From the NCBI GenBank assembly GCA_046291695.1, contig JBKBSO010000012.1, positions 60,725 to 124,724 of the forward strand: a stretch of 64,000 nt of DNA, given 5' to 3'. The position numbers were made by a program, and so were the translations under genes. This stretch comes from PNNG01 sp046291695 (GTDB lineage: Bacteria > Bacteroidota > Bacteroidia > UBA7662). The notes beneath the pieces were generated by a model, which was not told the DNA's origin, did no database searches, and saw nothing but the letters and a program-made list of their open reading frames with translations. Below are positions 10,002 to 21,013 of this stretch, one piece after another; position 1 is the stretch's first letter, and each line of letters starts with the position of its first letter.

Positions 10002-13000
10002 TTATCGGATTACTTGTAGTTTCAATTGCTTCATCTGCAAATCGCCCGCCGCTTCGTAAAGCACGGTGGCCTGGTAGCGACCAGCTCCCCATGCTGCTGC
10101 ATCAAGCTGTATGTTCAGCATGCCCGCCTCAGCTTGTATACCCTGTTGAAGCATCACCGTCTTGCCCAAGGCATCCACCACGCGGATGGTTACCTTGCCG
10201 CTTTCTGGTACACGAATGTTCAGTTGGCTGATGTCGGCCGTAGGATTCGGATAGATCCGTGCATCGAAGGCACCTGCCAATCCCTGTACGGATGGGATGC
10301 GTACACCACTATTGGCATAAGCTTCGGCCCAGCCGTTCGCCATTTCACTCAAGCCACTGATGGCCCAATCGCCAATCACCTCATCGCCCATGGCCGAAAC
10401 ATGCAGCTCGAAGATGGTTTGATCAATGGCCAAAGCCTGTTCATTCAAGCTAAACCAGCTGATGCGCAAGGTCTGCCCTTCGAGCATATAATCGAAGTTA
10501 CCGCCCTGCAGCTTGGTGCTAACACGGTGCAACTGCACGCCTTCTGGAATGCTCAGCTCCATCGAAATGGCGCCAACTTCCTTGGCTTCGTTCATCCGGA
10601 TAGGAATACTCAGCTCCTCTTGGCCAAGGGTAACTACACCCTTGTTTACCACAAACATCTGCGGAGTAACACGTGCTTGTGATGGGTTGTAAGAACCGTT
10701 CACATCGCCATACGTCAAACCAAAGAGCGTAGCACCCAGGGTGCTTCCGGTAAGCTGAATCGGCAATACATCGAAGTACCAATCACCCACATTAAAGCTG
10801 CTGATTTGTCCGGTAAACCTACGGGCTACCAACAAGGCATCGGTAGAGTTAATGCTGTTGCTGCCGTTTACATCGGCCACCGCCATGCGACGACCAAACA
10901 ATGGCGCAGCACCGGTAAAGTGACGGGCAACACCCAAGGCATCGGTAGCATTTACGCCACCCCATGCTTTGGTTGTGCTAGCTGTAAGCTCGTAGGTGCC
11001 ATTGGGGTAACCACTGAAGCTGAAGCTACCCATCGCATCGGTAGTAGCCGTTTGCAACACCTGACCCTGCTGCATGAGCATCACCGTGCTGTTGGTTAAT
11101 GGCGTTTGACCATTATTGTCGTAACGCAACGAACCGATAATTTCATTGCAATTGGTTTGAGGTGTATAAGCACCATCGTTAAACAAGGCCAAAAGCACAT
11201 TGCCGGCGGCATCAGCAAATTCATTCGAACCTGGTGTTTGATCCCAAATCAAATCACTGTAGCCTTGAGCATCAAAATCAAGGAAGAACAAGGTATCAGA
11301 ACTTGTAGTAGCTCCATTTACGTCGTACCAGCTAATGCCCAAACGTCCGTTCGCAGCATTCGACAACAGCTGTCCGCCTGAAAGGCTCGGATTAATACCC
11401 GAAACTCCCATGAAGCTTATGGCTGTAGAATCGAATAAAATACTCATCGAGATGGCACCCACATTATTGAAGTTGCCAGCCATAACAGGTATGCTAATTG
11501 GCCCGGTACAGGCACTGGTATCGGGCAAGCTGGCAATTACTCCAGGGAAGCTCGCGCTTACATTCACTAAATAATCTTCGGTTTCACCCCAAGTGTAGAT
11601 ACCACAAGGATCAACCATTGCTGGATTTGAAGTTTCCATATATACAATACGCATCCTGCGTAAACCAGGCTCCGCACCAGCAGGCACTGATATCATACCG
11701 TTAACCCAGTTAAAGGCCGTATTGCTTTCGAAAGCATAGGCTTCCTCACTGGCGTCAAAGTTGTAGTCGCCATTCCAGTCAATAAATACCTTGCCACGAG
11801 CTGTGTAATGGAAATTGCTGCAAGACCCCGGCTTAATGGCTATCGGCTCATTCATGCCACGGCTAATGGTTCCAAAGTTATTCAACAAGCCACCCATGCT
11901 GATGTTAAAACCTAACGGATTGTTGTCAATACCACTGATTATACTCCATCCGGTTATCTCGTCTACCATGGCCACGGGTATGGTCACCATCATGCCCATA
12001 GTGCCTCCACCCAAATTGATGGGTGCACCAGGCTGATTGTTCACAATGATTACCCCAAGGGCGCCGGCTTGTTGCGCATTGTACGCTTTCGTACCAAATT
12101 CACAGGCACCTCGGTAAAGTACCGCAATCTTACCTGCCAAACTGCCGGCAGGAAGCGGATCACAACCCAAACCAATAAAGCCCATCGAATCCATCACCAC
12201 CTGACCATTGGCACTAAACACGGCCACATCGCTGTAGCTACTGCCCCAGCCATTGATGCTGGTGTTACCAGCAAAAACGTAGTTGTTTGAACTCATGCCA
12301 ATGGTTGTTCTGAGTACCGATGAACCATACGGGTCTCCCGCAGTAAACAACAAAGGACTTCTTCCCAAATAACTGCTGTAATTTTCACAAGTACCGGGCG
12401 CTGTCCCCGTGGTTACACCACCAAAAGAAACCGAATCAATTTTAGTATCTCCCATACTGGAAGCACGACTTACACACAAGTCGTTTTCTACATAAAAATA
12501 ACTCAATACGGTTCTTGTATCCGTACCCATAGCATTGGTAGCCGTAAGGGCAACGTTATAAAAACCAGGTACATTAAAGCTAATGTCTAAAACACTGCTG
12601 TTCAAGCCGCCATTGATAACGTTCACCGCATGGGCTGTTGAAATGTTTGAGTCGATATGCTGAATGCTCCAATTCAAGTTCGTTGGATTACCAGCACTGT
12701 TGTCAAACAAGGTTACTACAGATTGAGCCCCTCCGGTAGTGGCAATATAGCTGCTTGCCGAGAACCAAGCCATCGGCATCACATTGCTGGCAAACTCGGC
12801 TTCAAACACCGTAGCAAAACCATTGCTGTTTAAGAAATTGTCGGGATTAACAACACCGCCACCCAATGGACTAAAATACAAACTGTTCGGGCGCGAAGGT
12901 GATTGCAAAATAACGCCTGCAGGGAAATAAGGCGTTGCCGTTGCATTACCTGGCTGTGCGATGCCTATAAAATAACTACCTGCAGGAATCGCAACCGGAT

Positions 13001-16000
13001 TGTTGAAGGCCATACGAACACTCTGTCCGAGATCTTGCTGTCCCATAATCCAATGAGCCGTAGAGTCTAAAATAGTGCCGGCCGTATCCATTACCACACC
13101 GTAAACGGTCTGGCCAATATTGTCAACGGCATTACCCAGTAGTGCCCATACGGCTTGTAAATTCCTGCTGCTGCTTGTTTCGTAGCGCTGTAACAATATA
13201 CCAGAACTGGCTCCAAATCCTACCGAAGTAGCTGCTTGTTGTTGCGCACCTATTTCGTACGATTGATAAATCTCCGTTACTTCCCGGAAGCGTGTATCTA
13301 AGTTGTTGTCTATATTCTGGTCAGCAGACAATTCAAAATCAATCAACTGAAAATCTAAGTTGTCGGTAGGCAAACCAGGTAAGCTAAACAGCTGAACCGC
13401 ATCAGTTGCTATGGCTGGTACCTGATAGGTATTGCTGCTGCTGCCCATGCCACCATCAACGGTAACCGTAAAGGTTGCTGAAGGGTCTTGTGAAACACCA
13501 TTGTTACGGATATATACCCAAGGCGTTTCTGGGCCGTTATCTTTGATGTTTCTGCGCATAACATAACCGGCCAAAATTTCGAGATCAAACAACAAGCGCT
13601 CTTTACCCCATCCCATTTCTACACGGAATGCCGTAGCCGCCAAGGTTTCAGGCGCTAAAGTCGAACTATTGCCCGACACCAGACCACCGGCCAAGGCTGT
13701 ATTGGCCTTATAAATCGCAGCCGTTGTCGAAGCTGTACTGCCTCGTACCCAATCATAAGCCACATAATAGGCTCCACCTTGATACGTAAAGGGTGTAGCC
13801 AAATTCATAACCATTTCTCCTGGATCTGGTCCAACTGGCAAAATCACAGAATCAGAAAATACTTGCGACATACCGCTGAGTATACCCGACCAACTGGTGC
13901 TTTTATCAAAAACCTGATCAGAAGTAGGCTGCAACCAAACATTGTATTTGCCTTTTACCGGAATGTCAGTACCACTGATAGTGGTTAAGCTCAACGTATA
14001 TATCAAATCACCAGGATTGATACCCGCATCAGCAAAATCCTGAGCAGTTACAATCATGGCCGCACGATGGAAACTGTGAGCAGCGGTTCCATTTGGTGCC
14101 CGCACGCCGGTGGTACCACCATTTTGCTGTGGAGCATATACAATTTTTACCGTATTCAACGCCCCTCTTACCAAGCTTACCATATAAGGTACAGCAGCAT
14201 TCGAAACATCGCTGCCCGCTACGGCACGTACATTCCAGTACAAATTAGCGGTGTCGCCTAAGCCAACACCAAATAAATCTAGTAAGCTATCTAATTCAGC
14301 ATAAGTAAAGGTAACCCGGGTTGAGTCGCCATTGCCATCTGCTTGCTTGCTGAAAATAGGCATGCCAAAACCAGTAGGCGAAGTCGCCAATTCAAACGTA
14401 TAATTGGCAGGCTGACCAGAAAGGGTCGCCGCCGCAGTCCATGAGGCCGTCACCTGCGTTTCGCCAGGACCAGCCAGTCTTAATTGTGCACCATCAAAAG
14501 GAGCAAGCAATTGTACTGGTGTAATGTTCGGCTGCGTAATGGTGATTTCATAATCTTCTGTTTCACCCCAAGAATAGGTGCCACAACCAGTTACTGCTGC
14601 AAAGGAGGCTGCTCCCTCGCGGTAAACAATCCTTAATCGCGTAGTACCTGGCATGGCCGTAGGAGGTATAATCATATTGCCGCCCATCCACTCGCGAAGA
14701 GTACCGCTGCCTGTTGCTGATAATGGTCCCAAATCTAATAGGGCCTCATTGGCGGTAAAATCGCCATCATGATTCAAATCAACAAACACGCGTCCATGAG
14801 CAGGATACGACGTGCCACCACAATAGCCCGATTTCATAAAGACTGGTATGCTCGACCCCATATCAACGGTTGCTACTGAACCAAATCCAGTATTATCCGT
14901 ATATGTCTCACAAATCGTCGAGGCCGTGCCTGTGCTAAAGCTTCCAATGACTACGGAATCAATTTTTGTATCTCCAACGCTGGTAGCGTTTGATGCACAA
15001 TACACAATAGGCAAAGTGCCAAACTCCACAACCACATCTACCGATCCTGAAAGTGGGCCGCAGCTGCTGTTGTATAACACCTCGTAAGTGTAGGTGCCGT
15101 TGGCCGTAAAAGGTCCTACCAATATGCTGCTATTCGTAGAATCCACAAAATTACCATTGTTGGTCCATATCAAGCCCGGTACTACAGCTGCTACCGGAGG
15201 AGTAACCCCATTATTCAAGGTATTGGGATCCTGAGGCGAAACGCCAGAATTAATCCAGTTGGTAGCGTCTTTCGTGTAAGCTCCCTCCAAGCGATTACCT
15301 GAACTACTCACAGCAGGCGTTACACCCGACCAGTCCGCGGCTGTTACACCCGAAGCTCCAGGAAAACTAAAGTTTCCATAAACAACAGCATCTACGATAG
15401 TGCCAACCGGGTTTTTGATGATTCGTCCGGCTGGAGTAGTAGACCCCCAAGTGCTCGTGAAGGTGCCATTGCCATGGTAATAATAATCAGAAGGACTTTC
15501 AACGCTTGTACCCAGCTGACCAACAGCTATAATGGCTGTGCCGTTCGGACTAATAAATGTGCCTGATGGAAATGTATAGGTGCCTGCTAAGCCAGAAGTA
15601 TTCCACTGCTCCAGGGTATATCCTCCTAAATCGGCTCCGGGCGACCAGGTAACTTCAATATAATCGTCCGCAATTAAGTAAGCGGGCCAACCAGTGGTTG
15701 GTGCTCCTGTGGTTGTTTTAAAGTGACAGATCTCTGTAATGAATGGCTCACCTCCTACCGGCATGAGCATAGATGCAGCACGTAATTCAACCAATTCTGT
15801 ATTGGTAAACACCGAGTCTTTGTTGCTAAACACATTCAATAATGTGAACACATTGGCCGTTATGCCGCTTACCTCATCATTGCTGCCCACCAGATTAAAG
15901 GCATTAGGCAATATTTGTCCGCTCAAGGCATACATACCAGGCGCACTCATGTCTAAACCACTTACGGTTACCAACAAGGTATCTCCGCTATTTAAACTAC

Positions 16001-18533
16001 CCGTGTTAATGGTTGTGGAACCGCTTGAGGATACCGGACCGCTTAAAGCCCAATTCAAAGTAACCGGATTCACACTAAAGTCAATGGCTGGTCCTAAAAT
16101 ATTAAAAATGCTAAAACTGGCATTTTCGTTAGATGAATAACAAAGACTTGCCCTTTCTATGCTACCGTCCACCAACGCAAGATCGCTTCCGATAGGCGAA
16201 AACTCTACGGCACCCGGGTCAGGTGTTGTAGCCGAACGTGGATTACCCAACAAATCTGCAGTAATTCCAACAGGGGCTCCGATATCATTTACAGCCGATG
16301 CCAAAGGTGTTACGTCACCGGTAGCCGAGCCGGCAATTACCGGATTGGCATTTACACTGTTCAAATCAAAACTGTTGCCATGACTTTGCCAGTCGGCAAG
16401 TGTCACGTAATTGGTTGTGCCTAAACGGGCTGTTACTTGGGTTCCACCTGCACTTGGGTTCCAAAATACATTGTTGTTGGAAATCGGTGTAGCAGTAGCA
16501 TTCGAAGACCAAATGTGATAATGTAGGCCCGAAGAACCATTGTTGATTACGAAAATATTGTTCCGCAACTCAATGTTGGTATGAGCAGCCGTGGTATAAT
16601 AGTTGGCTATTGTGCTGCTTCCGGTATGCGCTGTATTATCAAGAATAACCGTATTATGATATATGCGGTGGTGATCGCTTAGTCCTATAAAATAAATACC
16701 ATAGGTGGTTCCGTTGCTGTTGATGTTGTAAATAGCATTGTTGCTGATCATAAGCGGACTTGCGCTCGATCCGCTGGCAGCTGAACCATAAATTGGATAA
16801 GCCAATGCCGTAGTTGTTCCACCGTTGGCGTTGTCGTGAATGCGATTGGCATCAATTACCGTTCCCGTTACATCACCAAATAAAGCAATGCCATAAAACG
16901 AACTTAAAGTAGTTCGTGTAGCCCTTGAAATGTCGTTACCAGAATAAACACTATTAATGGTGCCCCTCACATAAATGCCGTACAGATAAAAGTCTTCAAA
17001 CACATTGTTTTCAATAATGCAGTTTTCGGCAAAAGGCGCAGCTGACGGACCGCTGATTGATAAACCATAATATCCTCCAATAAAATGAGAATTGGTGATG
17101 GTTAGGTTGCTGGCCGGTGTGCCGGCGAGGGTTGCGGAAGTATTGCTATTACTAGCTACAAGTCCGGCATAATTCAAACTTGTTAAAATCGTATTCGATT
17201 CAAATGTACAATTGGTAAAGGTGTTAAAGTCTGCATTATTCGCAAGGTGAACCGCCCAGCCAAACTCCGTGGTAGTGGTACCTAAACTCTTAAAATGCAC
17301 ATTGTCAAAAGTCCAATACGACGCCCCGTCAAGCTTTAAGGTCGAACGGGCATTGGTGTTGGTAGATAGAAACTCCAATACCGCACCATTACCATTTACC
17401 GTAATGGTGTTCGTGGCACTGGCACCAGAAACCGAACCAATTTCTACCTGGCCAAAGTATGGACCTGAACCAGGGGCTACGTTGATGGTTACCGGACCCG
17501 AAACACCCACACATCCAACAGCATTCAAGGCCTGTGCTAAATCAGTAAAGTTTGTAGCCGAAACCGGTAAAGCGGGATTAACCGTAATGGTTCCTGAATA
17601 AGCTGGTCCCAAAACCGTTACCAGCTGCGAGCTAGAGAAGGACGATTGTCCACTGCAAATTACTTCACAACGATACCAGCTGCTCGCAGCAGGAGTAACC
17701 GTAGTGCTTATGTTAGTTTCTCCAACGATGTTAGTCCAGTTTACATTATCAGATGATGTTTGCCACTGATAGGTTTGTCCGGTACCAAAAGAAGCACCCG
17801 ACAGATTTAAAACCGAACTAGCACCAGGGCATAATTCTGTTACCGAAGCAACGGTAGTGCCTGCCACAGGAGGGGCGGTACAAGCTACAGCCGGAATAAC
17901 CGTTATTGATCCTGTGAACCACCGTGGGTTGTTCGAAGGATTTGTAAAAGACCCTCCATAACCAATGTTTAATCCATTTATTAGATAATCACCGGAATGT
18001 AATGATAACCCACCAACACTAAAGGTGCTTGGCGCAGGTGCCGGGCTGGGTCCACTGTAACGAACTCCAGTGCTCGACTGTACAGCATAACGCGTAACGC
18101 TATTTGCGGGTATAATCACCGTTAAATTGGTAAAACTTGGATAATAGTCATTCGTGGGAACTGCTATAGGCCCGCCGGTGCCAACACTGGTCCAGGCAGG
18201 AGCTTCAATGCTCGGCAATCCCGACAAATCTGTAGTTGACCTCCACAGCTCAACCGTTGCATTGTTGTTGGCTGTTTGCCAAAAAACCGATACATCCGTG
18301 AGGATGTAATCAATGGCATCGGTGTTTTCGATTACGAAGGTTACCGCTGAATTACCCGTTACACCATTAGCCCCGGTGTAATTCACACCAGCAGCCGTGC
18401 TTATGGTAATCTGCGCCTGCGCAACTTGCGCCCACATCAGTACAAACAAAAACAGCAAGCCGAATCTACGTCCAGCTTGCTGTACATTTCCGCCAAAAGG
18501 CAGGTTAAAACGCGTTAAAGTAGCATTTTTCAT
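10002..18533 (-). CDS. Giant multidomain secreted protein C with PA, GEVED, cohesin-like, dockerin-like and type IX sorting domains (2843 aa)
   Basis: Signal peptide (~1-40, ending AQAQ), Ig-like segment (~220-320), beta-helix (~345-765) ending LLGNPRSATTPDPGAVEF, lamin-tail-like domain (~925-1060), GEVED domain (~1245-1320), PKD-like segment (~1930), protease-associated (PA) domain (~2105-2195, with AVLYRGACEFGTKA), second GEVED (~2245-2320), cohesin-like domain (~2350-2460), dockerin-like segment (~2460-2590, AWGGVNATDALG and ADVNGSNSINSTDALLVARR), and a C-terminal type IX sorting domain (~2760-2843, IYPNPTAD...LQVIR). The start follows AAACTAAACCTGTT. No protease active site was seen despite the PA domain. 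Likely a surface or secreted structural protein; its function is not established. It heads a probable two-gene unit with protein B. Confidence 0.92.
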   Translation of the reverse strand: MKNATLTRFNLPFGGNVQQAGRRFGLLFLFVLMWAQVAQAQITISTAAGVNYTGANGVTGNSAVTFVIENTDAIDYILTDVSVFWQTANNNATVELWRSTTDLSGLPSIEAPAWTSVGTGGPIAVPTNDYYPSFTNLTVIIPANSVTRYAVQSSTGVRYSGPSPAPAPSTFSVGGLSLHSGDYLINGLNIGYGGSFTNPSNNPRWFTGSITVIPAVACTAPPVAGTTVASVTELCPGASSVLNLSGASFGTGQTYQWQTSSDNVNWTNIVGETNISTTVTPAASSWYRCEVICSGQSSFSSSQLVTVLGPAYSGTITVNPALPVSATNFTDLAQALNAVGCVGVSGPVTINVAPGSGPYFGQVEIGSVSGASATNTITVNGNGAVLEFLSTNTNARSTLKLDGASYWTFDNVHFKSLGTTTTEFGWAVHLANNADFNTFTNCTFESNTILTSLNYAGLVASNSNTSATLAGTPASNLTITNSHFIGGYYGLSISGPSAAPFAENCIIENNVFEDFYLYGIYVRGTINSVYSGNDISRATRTTLSSFYGIALFGDVTGTVIDANRIHDNANGGTTTALAYPIYGSAASGSSASPLMISNNAIYNINSNGTTYGIYFIGLSDHHRIYHNTVILDNTAHTGSSTIANYYTTAAHTNIELRNNIFVINNGSSGLHYHIWSSNATATPISNNNVFWNPSAGGTQVTARLGTTNYVTLADWQSHGNSFDLNSVNANPVIAGSATGDVTPLASAVNDIGAPVGITADLLGNPRSATTPDPGAVEFSPIGSDLALVDGSIERASLCYSSNENASFSIFNILGPAIDFSVNPVTLNWALSGPVSSSGSTTINTGSLNSGDTLLVTVSGLDMSAPGMYALSGQILPNAFNLVGSNDEVSGITANVFTLLNVFSNKDSVFTNTELVELRAASMLMPVGGEPFITEICHFKTTTGAPTTGWPAYLIADDYIEVTWSPGADLGGYTLEQWNTSGLAGTYTFPSGTFISPNGTAIIAVGQLGTSVESPSDYYYHGNGTFTSTWGSTTPAGRIIKNPVGTIVDAVVYGNFSFPGASGVTAADWSGVTPAVSSSGNRLEGAYTKDATNWINSGVSPQDPNTLNNGVTPPVAAVVPGLIWTNNGNFVDSTNSSILVGPFTANGTYTYEVLYNSSCGPLSGSVDVVVEFGTLPIVYCASNATSVGDTKIDSVVIGSFSTGTASTICETYTDNTGFGSVATVDMGSSIPVFMKSGYCGGTSYPAHGRVFVDLNHDGDFTANEALLDLGPLSATGSGTLREWMGGNMIIPPTAMPGTTRLRIVYREGAASFAAVTGCGTYSWGETEDYEITITQPNITPVQLLAPFDGAQLRLAGPGETQVTASWTAAATLSGQPANYTFELATSPTGFGMPIFSKQADGNGDSTRVTFTYAELDSLLDLFGVGLGDTANLYWNVRAVAGSDVSNAAVPYMVSLVRGALNTVKIVYAPQQNGGTTGVRAPNGTAAHSFHRAAMIVTAQDFADAGINPGDLIYTLSLTTISGTDIPVKGKYNVWLQPTSDQVFDKSTSWSGILSGMSQVFSDSVILPVGPDPGEMVMNLATPFTYQGGAYYVAYDWVRGSTASTTAAIYKANTALAGGLVSGNSSTLAPETLAATAFRVEMGWGKERLLFDLEILAGYVMRRNIKDNGPETPWVYIRNNGVSQDPSATFTVTVDGGMGSSSNTYQVPAIATDAVQLFSLPGLPTDNLDFQLIDFELSADQNIDNNLDTRFREVTEIYQSYEIGAQQQAATSVGFGASSGILLQRYETSSSRNLQAVWALLGNAVDNIGQTVYGVVMDTAGTILDSTAHWIMGQQDLGQSVRMAFNNPVAIPAGSYFIGIAQPGNATATPYFPAGVILQSPSRPNSLYFSPLGGGVVNPDNFLNSNGFATVFEAEFASNVMPMAWFSASSYIATTGGAQSVVTLFDNSAGNPTNLNWSIQHIDSNISTAHAVNVINGGLNSSVLDISFNVPGFYNVALTATNAMGTDTRTVLSYFYVENDLCVSRASSMGDTKIDSVSFGGVTTGTAPGTCENYSSYLGRSPLLFTAGDPYGSSVLRTTIGMSSNNYVFAGNTSINGWGSSYSDVAVFSANGQVVMDSMGFIGLGCDPLPAGSLAGKIAVLYRGACEFGTKAYNAQQAGALGVIIVNNQPGAPINLGGGTMGMMVTIPVAMVDEITGWSIISGIDNNPLGFNISMGGLLNNFGTISRGMNEPIAIKPGSCSNFHYTARGKVFIDWNGDYNFDASEEAYAFESNTAFNWVNGMISVPAGAEPGLRRMRIVYMETSNPAMVDPCGIYTWGETEDYLVNVSASFPGVIASLPDTSACTGPISIPVMAGNFNNVGAISMSILFDSTAISFMGVSGINPSLSGGQLLSNAANGRLGISWYDVNGATTSSDTLFFLDFDAQGYSDLIWDQTPGSNEFADAAGNVLLALFNDGAYTPQTNCNEIIGSLRYDNNGQTPLTNSTVMLMQQGQVLQTATTDAMGSFSFSGYPNGTYELTASTTKAWGGVNATDALGVARHFTGAAPLFGRRMAVADVNGSNSINSTDALLVARRFTGQISSFNVGDWYFDVLPIQLTGSTLGATLFGLTYGDVNGSYNPSQARVTPQMFVVNKGVVTLGQEELSIPIRMNEAKEVGAISMELSIPEGVQLHRVSTKLQGGNFDYMLEGQTLRISWFSLNEQALAIDQTIFELHVSAMGDEVIGDWAISGLSEMANGWAEAYANSGVRIPSVQGLAGAFDARIYPNPTADISQLNIRVPESGKVTIRVVDALGKTVMLQQGIQAEAGMLNIQLDAAAWGAGRYQATVLYEAAGDLQMKQLKLQVIR

Positions 18534-18756
18534 ATCAACAGGTTTAGTTTAATCCTTAAACAAGCACACCGGGTTTTCCACCAGATATGCACATTTTGGA
18601 GGGTTAAACTAAGGCTTTTCTGTTGAGCTTCAAAAGCTTCGAAATCAGCTTTTTAACTTTTTGTACCCATCATTGGGTATTTTTACGCCAAATTTTAAAC
18701 TTACTGCGCTTATTTCTAAAATTCGTTGCATGGCAGTCAAACAACAAACCCATAAA

Positions 18757-21003
18757 CTACTCAAAATCAACAGATTTGTCCTTGATTCTAAACCTGAAGC
18801 CTACATAAATCATACGTTCAATGGCCGGCCCCCACACCATGCTGGCATCAAAAAAAGGAGAGAACGGTTGGTCAGCTGCATTCACCAAGCGGGTCTGCCG
18901 AAAATCAGCCATATTTTCAATCCCTAAATAGGCATCAAAACGCTTCCACGATTTGGTAATTTGTCCATTCATTACAAAATACGAAGGCGATTGCTCCACA
19001 AACCGAAAAGGCTCCGGGTTCGAACGTGTATCCGGCAATCGTTTGGTGCCTATCCAGCTTATGGTATAGTCAAAGGCCCAATTCGATTTGGTTTCGTAAC
19101 CCATATTCAAGAACACCCTGTGCCGGGCAACCAATGGCCGCTGCAACAAGCCGGTTTGGTATTGCGTTTGCACATCCAAAAAACGGTAAGCCATGCGCAC
19201 ATCCAACCGGCGTCTTGGTTTTACTTCTACCTCTACCTGAGCACTATTACTGAATGAGCGACCCTGCAAATTATAAAACAACAACTTCTGCGGCGAGAAG
19301 TCGTAATCAACCACCACCTGGTTTTCAAAGGTCGTTCGGTGTAAATCCACATTTAAACTGGCATCGCGGTACATAAATTTAAAGCCATGGGTTAAACTCA
19401 ATCCCAAATTCCAGGCGCTTTCCATATCGAGCCCATAAGCTCCCGAACCATTACCCAAAATCTCTACCTCACGTGAACTCACTAAACCACCCATATTTTC
19501 GGCAAACACATTGGCCACCCGATACCCCCTGCCAGCAGCCAGTCGTATTGCGCTTTCATCGGTAAGATCGTATTTAGCGTGTAATCGTGGCGTGAACAAC
19601 GTACCATAAATATTGTGCTGGTCGAGCCGCAAGCCGCCAACAACACTATAACGCGCTTTACTGAAACTTAACTCATAAAAAGCCCCAGGTACCAGCTCGG
19701 TTCTCACAAACTGCTGTCCCTTGTAAGTTTCATCGAATTGCTCAGCCATAAAGCTTAGTCCGGCCCGGTATTTCCTGCTGGTATTCCCATGAATACCCTG
19801 GTAAATTAAATTGTTGTACCAACTGCGTTCAAAACCCGCATAGTCGTTGTTTCCAAAAAAAGCTTGCATCCGCTGCTGACTGGCCCGGCCCATATAACCT
19901 ACCGACTTATAGCGCTCTTCAGGAAACACATAACCTAGTTTGCCGTAAACTTCTGTCCGCACTACACGCATTTGTGTACCAAAAGCGGCCTGCGTTGCGC
20001 GTGCTTCATCATGGTCAAAAGCCAATTGACCTCCCCTTCGCTCATCGCTCAAAGCCACCCAACCCAATTGTGCAGTGATGCCTTTTCCATCATCGTACTT
20101 CCAGCGGTTGTGCACATTCAGCTGGCTGCCCAAAGGCAAGTCTAAAAACCCATCCCGATTAATGTCGTTTTCCATCAACATGATATTGCCATGTGCCAAA
20201 ACAGCCGTGCTCCATCGGGCATTTAGCTGATGACGGCTATACCAGTTTAATTCCGATCGGCCCATCTGATTCTGATAACCATTGATAAATAATTTGTCGC
20301 CCTGCTCCGGCTTTTTCAGTTCCAAATTAATTTGGCCCGATATGCTTTCATAGCCATTCACTACCGAACCAATTCCGCGTGTAAGCTGAATGCTTTCAAT
20401 CCAGCTACCCGGCACAAAGGTTAAGCCATAATTTGCCGCCAAGCCACGAATGTCAGGCAAGTTTTCGCGTTGCATTTGTATATACGTACCTGATAAGCCC
20501 AATAACTGTATTTGCTTTACCCCGCTTACTGCGTCGGTGTAACTCACATCTACCGCAGGGTTCGTTTCAAAACTTTCCGATAAATTACAGCAGGCTGCCT
20601 TAAACAACTCCTTTTCGGTCATCATCTGCGTTTTTATCGGATTCAAAGTCGACACAAAAGTTGTGGCCCGCTCCGAACTCACCTCTACTGTATTTAGCTT
20701 GCTGCCCGATTTCAGCACCACTTTTACGAGTTCAGGTTGACGAACAAAGAGCGTATCTGGCGTAAAACCGATATAGCTGATCACTAAACGTCGGGTTTCG
20801 GTAGATAAAGGCAGCGAAAAAAAGCCCCTTTCATCGGTAATGGTGCCTTTGGTGGTGCCCAACCAATATACATTGGCCGTCACCAACGGCTTCAGCCTCC
20901 CGCTTTCCGATTCTTCGAGCACAAAGCCACGCAGACTGTCCTGTGCACGAAGCTGCAAGCTCGTTGCCAAAAGCAACAAACCCGCAAGCATAAAAAACTT
21001 CAT
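18757..21003 (-). CDS. TonB-dependent receptor, probably metal-related
   Basis: 748 aa: a signal peptide (ending LRAQ), a carboxypeptidase-D-like regulatory domain (~25-110, NVYWLGTTKGTITDERGFF), a plug domain (~125-230, including ACCNLSESFETNPAVDVSY and a GLSGTYIQM segment), then a beta-barrel to an aromatic C-terminal end. It would sit in the outer membrane and take up a ligand with energy from TonB-ExbBD. The ligand cannot be read from the sequence. The genes just upstream on the same strand encode a CxxC heavy-metal domain protein (10-bp gap) and a HYC_CC_PP protein, and this plug subtype commonly occurs with such partners, so a copper- or other metal-related role is inferred. Confidence 0.9.
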   Translation of the reverse strand: MKFFMLAGLLLLATSLQLRAQDSLRGFVLEESESGRLKPLVTANVYWLGTTKGTITDERGFFSLPLSTETRRLVISYIGFTPDTLFVRQPELVKVVLKSGSKLNTVEVSSERATTFVSTLNPIKTQMMTEKELFKAACCNLSESFETNPAVDVSYTDAVSGVKQIQLLGLSGTYIQMQRENLPDIRGLAANYGLTFVPGSWIESIQLTRGIGSVVNGYESISGQINLELKKPEQGDKLFINGYQNQMGRSELNWYSRHQLNARWSTAVLAHGNIMLMENDINRDGFLDLPLGSQLNVHNRWKYDDGKGITAQLGWVALSDERRGGQLAFDHDEARATQAAFGTQMRVVRTEVYGKLGYVFPEERYKSVGYMGRASQQRMQAFFGNNDYAGFERSWYNNLIYQGIHGNTSRKYRAGLSFMAEQFDETYKGQQFVRTELVPGAFYELSFSKARYSVVGGLRLDQHNIYGTLFTPRLHAKYDLTDESAIRLAAGRGYRVANVFAENMGGLVSSREVEILGNGSGAYGLDMESAWNLGLSLTHGFKFMYRDASLNVDLHRTTFENQVVVDYDFSPQKLLFYNLQGRSFSNSAQVEVEVKPRRRLDVRMAYRFLDVQTQYQTGLLQRPLVARHRVFLNMGYETKSNWAFDYTISWIGTKRLPDTRSNPEPFRFVEQSPSYFVMNGQITKSWKRFDAYLGIENMADFRQTRLVNAADQPFSPFFDASMVWGPAIERMIYVGFRFRIKDKSVDFE

Positions 21004-21013
21004 AAGCGATTAT

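Noticed and set aside
18671..18695. Hairpin TACCCA/TGGGTA followed by T5 on the plus strand
   Set aside because: No plus-strand gene ends here, and on the minus strand, where the genes run, no T tract follows.
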